13,592 bases of DNA from S5-A14a sp022766365 (GCA_050313295.1 JBNPLD010000025.1); one strand, 5' to 3'. Positions 1 through 5,793 are shown, counted from the first letter of the stretch. The notes: generated by a model from the sequence alone, not told the origin. Translations and numbers: made by a program.

Positions 1-2
1 TA

Positions 3-404
3 CTCGGTTTAAAAGGATTTGTGGTAAAAAATTTGGAAGAAACTGAGAAAAATATATATGTTGACATAGAAAAAGAAAGAATGCCCCATACATGTCCAAA
101 ATGCCAAGGAGTTACAGAGAAGATCCATGACTATCGAATCCAAAGGATACGACATATCACAGTAGGAAACAAAACAGTAATTCTAAAATACAGGAAGAGA
201 AGATATGTGTGTCCATGCTGCAACAGCAGATTTTATGAACAGAATGAATTTGTACCTAAAGGATATAGATTAATCAAAATACAGAGAGTGTATATGATAG
301 CAGAGGTATTTTGTTTATGTGAAATTTATCATTCCGTTATAGCAGATAATATTATTCCATATATAAGGTATCGTTCCGCAAAACAGCATTATTCCGATAG
401 TTGA
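3..404 (+). pseudogene. ISL3-family transposase, N-terminal fragment cut at both ends
   Basis: The reading frame is already open at position 3 and gives LGLKGFVVKNLEE, which matches the usual ISL3 transposase N-terminus. The GTG at 21 is therefore not the true start, and the gene begins before the window. Next comes the ISL3 zinc-binding domain: CPKC followed by KIHDYR, then RKRRYVCPCC and RFYE (about 120-235), a four-Cys zinc ribbon that in this family precedes the DDE domain. Similarity fades at about 300-325. The remaining frame to the stop at 404 runs through the repeat array upstream of fic and is not transposase-like. An intact ISL3 transposase is about 400 residues, so helix-turn-helix and catalytic parts are missing and the fragment cannot transpose by itself. 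Family assignment rests on remembered family features, not on a search. Confidence 0.85.
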
Positions 405-442
405 CATATGTTATTCCTATTTCGTTGATATTATTCCGATAA
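329..442 (+). repeat. Six-copy direct-repeat array, consensus TTATTCCGATA, upstream of fic
   Basis: Six similar motifs lie in the same orientation. Copies starting at 389 and 431 are exact (TTATTCCGATA). Those at 411 (TTATTCCTATT) and 352 (TTATTCCATAT) keep TTATTCC, and those at 329 (TCATTCCGTTA) and 371 (TCGTTCCGCAA) keep TTCCG. The TTCC cores start at 332, 355, 374, 392, 414 and 434, giving spacings of 23, 19, 18, 22 and 20 bp, close to two helical turns. The motif is itself a loose dyad (TTAT/ATAA arms). The last copy fills the spacer between the -35 and -10 of the fic promoter, so a bound protein should block polymerase. The helix-turn-helix of the Fic protein is the obvious candidate ligand; that is inference. 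Confidence 0.75.
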
Positions 443-453
443 GATGGTATAAT
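425..453 (+). promoter_or_regulatory. Promoter of the fic gene
   Basis: TTGATA (425-430), a 17-bp spacer, then TATAAT (448-453) preceded by TG at -15/-14, an extended -10. Initiation would fall near 460, leaving a leader of about 17 nt that carries the ribosome binding site. The spacer contains an exact copy of the TTATTCCGATA motif. Confidence 0.8.
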
Positions 454-476
454 ATGAAAGAATGGAGGGATGATTT

Positions 477-1370
477 ATGTACATTACAGTGAAACAAGCA
501 TCTGAAAAATGGGGGATATCCGATAGAAGAGTAAGGACTTTATGTTCAGAAGGAAAGATTCCCGGTGCATATCAAGAAGGAAGAGGTTGGAAAATACCTT
601 ATGATGCGACAAAGCCGACTGATGGAAGATATAAAATTAAGAAATCACTCATTCCAATTATAGAAGACAAACTAGAAATTCTTAAAAGAAGAAGACCTTT
701 AACAGAAGGAGAGCTGGAAAGATTAAATGAGGAATTTCTAACAGAATATACCTATAACTCAAATGCAATCGAAGGTAATACCTTAACCTTGCGAGAGACA
801 GACATGGTTCTAAGAGGGCTCACTATTGACCAGAAATCATTAAAAGAGCATTTGGAAGTTATTGGACATAAAGACGCCTTTGATTATGTCAGGCAGCTTG
901 TTAGTAAAAACGCCCCAATATCTGAAAAAGTAATAAAGGATATTCACTATCTGGTCTTGGCTGATAAGAAAGAAGATAGAGGCATATATAGAAGAGCTCC
1001 GGTTAGAATCATGGGGGCAGCACATGAACCTGTACAGCCATATTTGATTATTCCCAAAATGGAAGAACTACTGGAAGAATATAAAAACAGCAAGGAAGAT
1101 ATTGTGACTAAGCTTGCCCGTTTTCATATTGAATTTGAGGGCATACATCCTTTTATCGATGGAAACGGAAGAACCGGAAGATTACTGGTTAACTTGGAAT
1201 TAATGAAAGCGGGTTATCCGCCGATAGATATAAAGTTTACTGATCGCTTGAAATATTACGAAGCTTTTGATGAATATCATGTAAAACATAATATATCACC
1301 AATGGCGGATATGTTTGCAAGATATTTAAATCAGAGGCTAGATTTATATTTGTCTATTTTGGATAAGTAA
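477..1370 (+). CDS. Fic-domain protein with N-terminal helix-turn-helix (probable AMP transferase)
   Basis: 297 residues. GGAGGG at 464-469 lies seven bases before the ATG, which fixes the start. Residues 1-50 form a MerR/excisionase-like helix-turn-helix (VKQASEKWGISDRRVRTLC, then a GRGWKIPYDA wing). Residues 95-100, SNAIEG, fit the inhibitory motif [S/T]xxxE[G/N] of class II Fic proteins, in which the Glu blocks ATP binding. Residues 224-235, HPFIDGNGRTGR, are a complete Fic motif with catalytic His224 and phosphate-binding residues intact. In the known family such enzymes move AMP from ATP to a protein hydroxyl group; the target here is unknown. No partner gene is visible: upstream is an ISL3 fragment and downstream a dead transposase. 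The six-copy motif over its promoter suggests autoregulation through its own DNA-binding domain. Fold and enzyme class are well supported; DNA target and substrate are inferred. Confidence 0.93.
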   Translation: MYITVKQASEKWGISDRRVRTLCSEGKIPGAYQEGRGWKIPYDATKPTDGRYKIKKSLIPIIEDKLEILKRRRPLTEGELERLNEEFLTEYTYNSNAIEGNTLTLRETDMVLRGLTIDQKSLKEHLEVIGHKDAFDYVRQLVSKNAPISEKVIKDIHYLVLADKKEDRGIYRRAPVRIMGAAHEPVQPYLIIPKMEELLEEYKNSKEDIVTKLARFHIEFEGIHPFIDGNGRTGRLLVNLELMKAGYPPIDIKFTDRLKYYEAFDEYHVKHNISPMADMFARYLNQRLDLYLSILDK

Positions 1371-1540
1371 AAATTAAAAAGGGTTAGATAAATTAGAATT
1401 TGTAGAGAGTAACATGGAAAAACATGAGTGTGAGTTTTTTTCTGTAAATTATCCTTCTATGGTAATTTTTAAAGAATTTTGTCAGAATCGACTGACCTAT
1501 TCAACATACTCAATATAAAATATTAATAAAGTCATGTCAA

Positions 1541-1564
1541 GGATCGCTCCTAAAAGAGCGGTCC
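1541..1564. terminator. Hairpin between fic and the IS256 fragment
   Basis: GGATCGCTC (1541-1549) pairs with GAGCGGTCC (1556-1564) with one G-T wobble and a six-base loop, followed on the + strand by AATTTTA. It could be a weak terminator for fic, or part of the non-coding end of the IS256-family element, whose transposase ends at 1587. The T-run is poor, so function is uncertain. The rest of 1371-1586 shows no gene. Confidence 0.4.
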
Positions 1565-1586
1565 AATTTTATGCTCTTGTAAAAGT

Positions 1587-2260
1587 TTAAAGTGGAATTC
1601 TACCCTCATACATTATGCTAAATTCACCATATGCCTTACCCCAGTTTCTGATTGGTTGAGTCCATCTTTTCGTAGCTTGAAGGGTAGATAAGTAAAGTGA
1701 CTTAAGCAGTGCCTCATTCCTTGGAAACACCGTTCTCTGCCTGTTAAGTTTCTTGTATGTGCTATTTAAGCTTTCTATTGCATTTGTTGTATATATTATC
1801 TTTCTAACATCTGATGAGAACTTAAAGATTGGTGATAAAACATCCCAGTTATTGTGCCAACTCTTCATAGAATTAGGATATTTAGAATTCCATTTCTCTG
1901 TGACTTTATCTAATTATTCTGACTCATCAGCTGCAAGATATATTTTCTTTAAATCTCCTGCAAACTCTTTCATATCCTTGTGAGGAACATATTTCAAGGT
2001 GTTTCGGACCTGATGAACAATACATCTTTGATATTCCGTATTTGGAAAAGCAGCAGAAATTGCTTCCTTCATACACGTAAGTCCATCTGCACATATTATC
2101 ATTACATCTTTTACGTCTCTGTTTTTTAGACTATTAAGTACTCCAAGCCAATATTTACTGCTCTCATTTTCTCCAATTTCAAGGCTTATTACCTCTTTCA
2201 TTCCATCACAATTAATTCCCATAACTACAGTCTTTTTATTCACGTGCAAACTCTTTTGAA
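1587..2260 (-). pseudogene. IS256-family (Mutator-type) transposase, N-terminally truncated with one internal stop
   Basis: On the minus strand the frame reads the catalytic part of an IS256 transposase: GINCDGMKEV, IGENESSKYWLGVL, IICADGL (second Asp of the DDE triad), FPNTEYQRCIVHQVRNTLKY (the C..H signature), TTNAIESLN (catalytic Glu), and the normal terminus ending YEGRIPL at 1587. One in-frame TAA at 1914-1916 splits it; coding sense resumes in the same frame (LDKVTEKWNSKYPNS), so this is a nonsense change rather than a frameshift. Similarity starts abruptly at about 2250. Some 150 N-terminal residues, including the first Asp, are missing and replaced by unrelated sequence. Family transposases are about 400 residues. 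It cannot be active. Confidence 0.9.
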
Positions 2261-2497
2261 TATTGGAGATATGGCGTTGAAAATGTTGAAACAAAAAATA
2301 GCTATTTACAATTAAAACTGATCCCTTCAATACGTGGCGGAAATCTAACTTCTGAACAGGCACCGATGTTATATAGATTGATTCATTTTTTTGCGAATTT
2401 ACTAAAACAAATTGAAGATAGATTCGATTTGATAATATCCATAACAGGCGCGGTTATAACCCCATTAATAATAAAGGCAGAAAAATCAAAAGGATAA
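2225..2497 (+). other. Unidentified open reading-frame fragment
   Basis: A + strand frame stays open from 2225 to the TAA at 2495-2497, without a plausible start near its beginning. From about 2262 onward it looks like real coding sequence: YGVENVETKNSYLQLKLIPS, then RGGNLTSEQAPMLYRLIHFF, an acidic/basic stretch and a hydrophobic segment IISITGAVITPLII before a Lys-rich end. The part before 2262 lies opposite the IS256 fragment. It therefore looks like the C-terminal ~75 residues of a gene whose front was lost at the IS256 junction. I do not recognise the family. The hydrophobic end could be a membrane anchor. Confidence 0.35.
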
Positions 2498-2570
2498 GAA
2501 TAATTTTGAGTTTTAGCAGCAACATAATGTAGATGCTTTGTCATGCCCATTTTAGAAATGAGGTTGCGGG

Positions 2571-2696
2571 GTGGAAAATAGAATAAAAGGTATTACTGTT
2601 GAAATTGCTGGGGATACTACTGGCCTTGATAAAACCTTAAAAAGTGTAAATTCTGTCATCAAAAACACGCAGTCAGTACTTAGAGATACATTATAA
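2571..2696 (+). pseudogene. Phage tail tape-measure protein, N-terminal remnant
   Basis: From the GTG at 2571 the frame reads ENRIKGITVEIAGDTTGLDK, then TLKSVNSVIKNTQSVLRD, closely resembling the first 40 residues of tape-measure proteins from siphophages of Firmicutes (family pattern RIKGITVEIGGDTTxLxKAL..VNKxIRxTQSxLRDVN). A TAA at 2694-2696 ends it, and none of the later family sequence follows in any frame that I can see. Complete tape-measure proteins have many hundreds of residues. GAGG at 2560-2563 could be its ribosome binding site. It marks a lost prophage. Confidence 0.72.
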
Positions 2697-2798
2697 AACC
2701 AATTAGTGAAATAAACGTTCAAAAAGCAATCAATTCCTAAATGTTTCTAATGAAATATCCAACAAAAAATAAATTAAGTTAATATTTCTAAAAAAATG

Positions 2799-2826
2799 TT
2801 GACTTTCTAAAAACATTTGATACAAT
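2799..2826 (+). promoter_or_regulatory. Promoter of the ohrR-like/peroxidase unit
   Basis: TTGACT (2799-2804), a 16-bp spacer, TACAAT (2821-2826). A perfect 7-bp inverted repeat, AAATGTT (2794-2800) and AACATTT (2812-2818), also brackets the -35. Initiation would fall near 2833, inside the operator. Confidence 0.7.
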
Positions 2827-2850
2827 ATGATTGTACACAATATTATTTAG
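2821..2850 (+). promoter_or_regulatory. Probable OhrR operator overlapping the -10
   Basis: TACAATATGATTGTA (2821-2835) is a perfect dyad with 6-bp arms and a 3-bp centre. It is followed directly by a degenerate second unit, CACAATATTATTTAG (2836-2850). The Bacillus subtilis OhrR operator is two adjacent 15-bp units of the form TACAATTAAATTGTA, so spacing, length and arms agree. The first arm is also the promoter -10, which fits repression by occlusion. The binding protein would be the product of the next gene. Confidence 0.75.
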
Positions 2851-2858
2851 AGGTATCT

Positions 2859-3302
2859 ATGAATCAAGACTATAAAAATATTATGAAACTAGAAAATCAA
2901 TTGTGCTTTCCGCTATATGCCGCATCGCGTCTTGTCACAAGTAAGTACACAAAGTTGCTGAAACCTATAGGTCTTACTTATACGCAATATGTTGTGTTCC
3001 TGGTTTTATGGGAAAAAGATGGCATTTCGATTGGACAATTATGCGAAAAACTTTTTTTAGACAATGGGACGATTACCCCAATTATAAAAAAATTGCAAAA
3101 AGCAGGATATGTTGAAAGATATCGTAATCCTGAAGATGATAGAGTTGTTTTAATTTATTTGACAGAAGACGGTAAAAATTTACAGCAAAAAGTAAAAGAT
3201 ATTCCGAAGAAAATAGTTAGTTGTATAGAATTATCCGATATGCAAAAAAAACAATTATACGATATATTGTATGAATTTTTAGATAGTCAAAATAAAAAAT
3301 AA
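2859..3302 (+). CDS. ohrR: OhrR-type MarR-family organic-peroxide repressor
   Basis: 147 residues from the ATG at 2859, with AGAGG (2849-2853) five bases before. An upstream in-frame TTG at 2817 lies before the expected transcript start and is rejected. The N-terminus LENQLCFPLYAASR carries the OhrR sensing Cys (Cys16), and Tyr30 and Tyr41 match the two Tyr residues that hydrogen-bond the reactive Cys in the B. subtilis protein. The winged helix covers about residues 40-105 (LTYTQYVVFLVLWE, IGQLCEKLFLDNGTITPIIK, then the EDDRVVLIYLTEDG wing). Cys122 stands 106 residues after Cys16, close to the spacing of the two-Cys Xanthomonas type (Cys22/Cys127), so disulfide-based sensing is possible. It is followed 12 bases later by a peroxidase gene instead of the usual ohr. 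Peroxide oxidation should release it from its own promoter and induce both genes. Confidence 0.88.
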   Translation: MNQDYKNIMKLENQLCFPLYAASRLVTSKYTKLLKPIGLTYTQYVVFLVLWEKDGISIGQLCEKLFLDNGTITPIIKKLQKAGYVERYRNPEDDRVVLIYLTEDGKNLQQKVKDIPKKIVSCIELSDMQKKQLYDILYEFLDSQNKK

Positions 3303-3314
3303 TAGGAGGGCATT

Positions 3315-3860
3315 ATGAAAACTGTATATGATTTTGAAGTAAAAGACATGGAAGGAAATGAAGTAAGTCTGGAAAAATATAAAGGTAAAGTATTACTAAT
3401 TGTGAATACTGCAACCGGTTGTGGATTTACACCTCATTATGAACCGTTAGAAAAAATGTATGAAGAATTTAGAGATGAGGGTTTTGAAATTTTGGATTTT
3501 CCATGTAATCAATTTGCTCAGCAAGCTCCGGAAAGTACAGATGAAATCCACAATTTCTGTACAATGAAATTTGGGACGGAATTCCCACAATTTGGTAAAA
3601 TTGATGTAAACGGCGATAATGCAGATCCTTTATTTGTGTATTTAGCTGAGTGCAAACCTTTTGAAGGATTTGGGAAGGGATTAAAGAATATAGCTTTAAA
3701 TCAATTTGCAAAGAAAAATAATAAAATTTTTGGAGATAAAGCATACATTAAGTGGAATTTTACAAAATTTTTAATAGACAGACAAGGAAATGTTATTGAC
3801 CGTTTTGAGCCAACAATTGATATGGATTTAGTAAAAAGAAAAGTGCAAAACACTTTATAA
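3315..3860 (+). CDS. gpx: Glutathione/thioredoxin-type peroxidase (Cys-GPx family)
   Basis: 181 residues, the usual length; AGGAGGG at 3303-3309 and an ATG five bases later fix the start. It reduces hydroperoxides to water or alcohols using a cytoplasmic thiol donor. Visible motifs: NTATGCGFTPHYEPLEKMY with peroxidatic Cys36 (Cys, not selenocysteine), ILDFPCNQF with Gln66, and KWNFTKFLID with Trp147 and Asn148, which complete the catalytic tetrad. Cys82 in the HNFCTMKFG helix sits where thioredoxin-dependent members keep their resolving Cys, so thioredoxin is a likelier reductant than glutathione; that is inference. No signal peptide is seen. It is almost certainly co-transcribed with the preceding OhrR-type repressor (12-bp gap). 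Confidence 0.93.
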   Translation: MKTVYDFEVKDMEGNEVSLEKYKGKVLLIVNTATGCGFTPHYEPLEKMYEEFRDEGFEILDFPCNQFAQQAPESTDEIHNFCTMKFGTEFPQFGKIDVNGDNADPLFVYLAECKPFEGFGKGLKNIALNQFAKKNNKIFGDKAYIKWNFTKFLIDRQGNVIDRFEPTIDMDLVKRKVQNTL

Positions 3861-3871
3861 ATTCGGCAATT

Positions 3872-3907
3872 TTAAAATGAGTGATGGAAGAGATTTTCTC
3901 ATTTTAA
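3872..3907 (+). terminator. Inverted repeat after the peroxidase gene
   Basis: TTAAAATGAG (3872-3881) and CTCATTTTAA (3898-3907) are perfect 10-bp arms around a 16-base loop, starting 12 bases after the stop codon. The 3' arm ends in TTTT. The stem is AT-rich and no longer T-run follows, so termination is likely but weak. Confidence 0.5.
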
Positions 3908-4202
3908 GTATATAATATAGAGAAAAAATAATAACTGAATCAAGCATAGTTGGTATAGTAGTAAAGGTGACGCAAGAACTGCTTTAACCTGTGTAATAAC
4001 CGGTGAATATGTGTCGTGCATACGTACTATTTACAGTTTTAGTTTTACATTCAAGCCGATTAGCGATTGATCGTATTAAAGTTTCGGATAATATAACTAA
4101 GTCAACGATTTCATGCAATGTGTAACTTACTTACTCAAGTAAAGATCGAGCAGGTAGTTAGTTGATATCATTTTTAATCAAGTGTAAAGGCAGGATAAAT
4201 AT
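3908..4202 (+). other. Non-coding leader-like region before the small membrane protein
   Basis: No open frame of note on either strand. It contains TATAAT at 3911-3916 without a good -35, a GTGACGCAAG element at 3967-3976, a short dyad TTACT-CA-AGTAA at 4131-4142, and AACTAA (4095-4100) able to pair with TTAGTT (4158-4163). The length of about 290 nt and multiple pairing options would suit a structured 5' leader, but no known riboswitch is matched convincingly. Confidence 0.2.
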
Positions 4203-4502
4203 ATGGTTAATTTAAATAAATTAAGACAAACGCTCATAATTACATATTTAATTATTGCAATTGTAAATTTCCTTTTCTTTATATTCATTCATTGGAAAAC
4301 AAATGAATTGGCTGTATATGCAAATACATTTTTAATATTTATCATGATAATTAATATAGCTATGATTCTTTTGTCTATAATTTTGTTTATTTTGAACAAA
4401 AATATTTTTTTAAACAATACTTCATCAATAGCATTAAAACTTGCATTTGGATTGGCTATATCATTCGCAGGACCTACAATAGGATCTTTATTGATGATTT
4501 AA
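4203..4502 (+). CDS. Small three-helix membrane protein of unknown function
   Basis: 99 residues, mostly hydrophobic. Three membrane helices are apparent at about 10-29, 39-64 and 77-98, joined by a short polar loop (HWKTNELAVY) and a second loop with NKNIFLNNTSS; the N-terminus is basic (NKLRQT), favouring a cytoplasmic location. CAGGA at 4191-4195 lies seven bases upstream of the ATG as a modest ribosome binding site. I do not recognise a family. The last helix has a Gly/Pro-containing LAISFAGPTIGS motif. It stands alone between a long non-coding region and a broken toxin-antitoxin pair, and base composition is very AT-rich. It may be a genuine gene or relic of accessory DNA. Confidence 0.5.
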   Translation: MVNLNKLRQTLIITYLIIAIVNFLFFIFIHWKTNELAVYANTFLIFIMIINIAMILLSIILFILNKNIFLNNTSSIALKLAFGLAISFAGPTIGSLLMI

Positions 4503-4590
4503 TCCAAACAAGAAATGTCAGTATAATTAATCAAATAATATTTATACTGTACTTTTCACATTTGCAGGATAGCACATATTATTTTTACTT

Positions 4591-4890
4591 ATGATAACAA
4601 ATATTTATGCGAGGGTAGAACCTAATATTAAAGAGCAGACGGAAGTAGTGCCGGAAAAGCTTGGAATACCAACGTCAAATGCTGTATCTATCTTTTTAAG
4701 ACAGGTTGTTATGCAAAATGGTTTGCCTCTTTAAGTTAAAACCCCGAGTACAAGGCCTCTTTCTTTATCTGATTTACCAGAAGCAGAATTTAATATGTAA
4801 ATGCTAAAAGCTCATAATTATTTTGAGAAGGGAAGAACATATAGTTTTGAAGAAGTAGAAAATGAGTTAAATAAAGAGTCAGGAAGATGA
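4591..4890 (+). pseudogene. RelB/DinJ-family antitoxin, broken by two TAA codons
   Basis: The frame of 100 codons from the ATG at 4591 reads as a RelB/DinJ antitoxin: ARVEPNIKEQTEVVPEKLGI (ribbon and first helix), TSNAVSIFLRQVVMQNGLPL (the ribbon-helix-helix segment corresponding to the family's TTAFNIFVRQSLRQGGIPF), and a C-terminal toxin-binding stretch YFEKGRTYSFEEVENELNKE. TAA codons interrupt it in frame at 4732-4734 and 4798-4800, where relatives usually have a sense codon (the first follows GLPL, normally IPFEV). No frameshift is present. No good ribosome binding site precedes 4591. Its TGA overlaps the ATG of the toxin gene, the usual coupling for such pairs. Confidence 0.8.
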
Positions 4891-5192
4891 AATATAAGAT
4901 AATTTTTTCTGAACATGCTAAAAGAAATTTAGTAAACATTGTAAGATATATTTCAGAGGAGTTATTAGAATCGAATATTGCCGACAAGTTATCGTATAGA
5001 ATATTGAAAACTCTTAACTGTCTTGATGAATTTTCAAACAGGAATGGACTATGCAATTACTAAGAATGGAAGGACAAAGATCTTAGAGTTTTATCTGCTG
5101 AGAACTACCTTGTATTTTACATTCCTGAGGAGTCAAACCAAATGGTAAAAATATACCGTATTATCTATGGGAAAAGAGATATAGAAAACTAA
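4887..5192 (+). pseudogene. RelE/ParE-family toxin, broken by one TAA codon
   Basis: The frame begins ATGA-overlapped with the antitoxin and runs 101 codons to the TAA at 5190. MKYKIIFSEHAKRNLVNIVR and YISEELLES match the first strand and helices of RelE/ParE toxins. After LNCLDEFSNR the frame meets TAA at 5061-5063 and then continues in the same frame with EWKDKDLRVLSAENYLVFYI and the typical last strand VKIYRIIYGKRDIEN. The product is thus about 58 residues and lacks the C-terminal strands that carry the active surface. Known members cut mRNA on the ribosome (RelE) or poison gyrase (ParE); this copy should be inert. The sequence around the stop may also have lost a few residues. Confidence 0.8.
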
Positions 5193-5764
5193 TTAAAAGA
5201 GAGAGTTACATTTGAAGAAAAAGTGTGAAATAAGTCAGACGGTATCCGGGAAATAGTGCAATGGATATGGCACTATCATAAAAAGATAAATTATATATGA
5301 ATAATCTGAGAAGCGGAGTAATAATCTGCTTTTTTTATTGCGATGAAAGAAAAGTGCAAAAGACAGATGAGAAAAATGGAGCTGAAAATATATTCAGTAA
5401 AGGTGATGCGAAAACGGAAGATAACACTTTACTAAATTTGACTTTTGGCTTATTTTTGCACACATGGCAAAGTTTTTCTCTATCGGAAATCAGTATTCTT
5501 AAGGGCTGACGTTCAAAAATGCCCATGAAAGCGAGACACCAACCAATTCAGAAAATTACTAAAGGTTATATAAAAACGGCTGTCACCATTGACAATAAGT
5601 CCGGCAAATTGATTATCCTGAATAGAAATCCTAAAATATAGAATGTGCCTGGTTACTTTGCATTCGTACGACACTTGTTATTAACGGAATTTCTATAATG
5701 ATATCCGGTTTTAATACACATAGGTTTATAAAGAATCAGAAAACATAAAATATTTCGAAATATA
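5193..5764. other. Gene-poor region after the toxin-antitoxin relic
   Basis: No convincing gene. It holds one clear hairpin terminator (5312-5336). A + strand frame from 5297 is open to a TGA at 5507 and continues in the same frame from an ATG at 5519 to a TAG at 5639 (a 40-codon stretch ending KTAVTIDNKSGKLIILNRNP), which I do not recognise and for which I see no ribosome binding site. On the minus strand a short LCHVCKNK segment near 5440-5475 recalls a zinc ribbon but has no continuing similarity. The region is best viewed as decayed accessory DNA. Confidence 0.3.
5312..5336 (+). terminator. Rho-independent terminator
   Basis: AGCGGA (5312-5317) pairs with TCTGCT (5325-5330) with one G-T wobble and a seven-base loop, then a run of seven T ends at 5336. 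It lies 120 bases after the toxin relic, so it could once have ended that operon. ATAATCTG is repeated directly at 5301 and 5321. Confidence 0.65.
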
Positions 5765-5793
5765 TTGACACACGGGGTATTATGCATTACAAT
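5765..5793 (+). promoter_or_regulatory. Promoter of the PadR operon
   Basis: A consensus TTGACA (5765-5770), a 17-bp spacer and TACAAT (5788-5793), about 50 bases before the GTG start. Confidence 0.8.

Noticed and set aside
401..406. TTGACA at 401-406 as the -35 of fic
   Set aside because: No -10 hexamer lies 16-18 bp downstream; TTGATA at 425 is correctly spaced from TATAAT at 448.
2817..2858. TTG at 2817 as start of the MarR-family gene
   Set aside because: It lies before the predicted transcription start and inside the promoter-operator; the ATG at 2859 has a ribosome binding site and gives the family's normal N-terminus.
3960..4005. Cyclic-di-GMP-I riboswitch suggested by GTGACGCAAG
   Set aside because: The required first strand with GCAAACC and the tetraloop-receptor hairpin are not seen, so I do not annotate it; kept only as a weak question about the leader.
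3944..4015. tRNA-like segment (AGTTGGTATAGTAG resembles a D-arm)
   Set aside because: No T-arm (GGTTCRA) and no acceptor stem pair with it.
1914..5063. TAA reassignment or readthrough, because four broken genes (one transposase, antitoxin twice, toxin) are interrupted only by TAA
   Set aside because: Intact genes here (for example the peroxidase, the OhrR-like repressor, ppk1 and azlC) end at TAA at the length expected for their families, so TAA is a normal stop. All interrupted genes are mobile or selfish elements prone to decay.
5335..5526. Minus-strand zinc-ribbon gene (LCHVCKNKPKVKF) like the Cys-rich KTR proteins of conjugative elements
   Set aside because: Only one CxxC pair and about ten residues fit; the second Cys pair and the typical C-terminus are absent in all frames.
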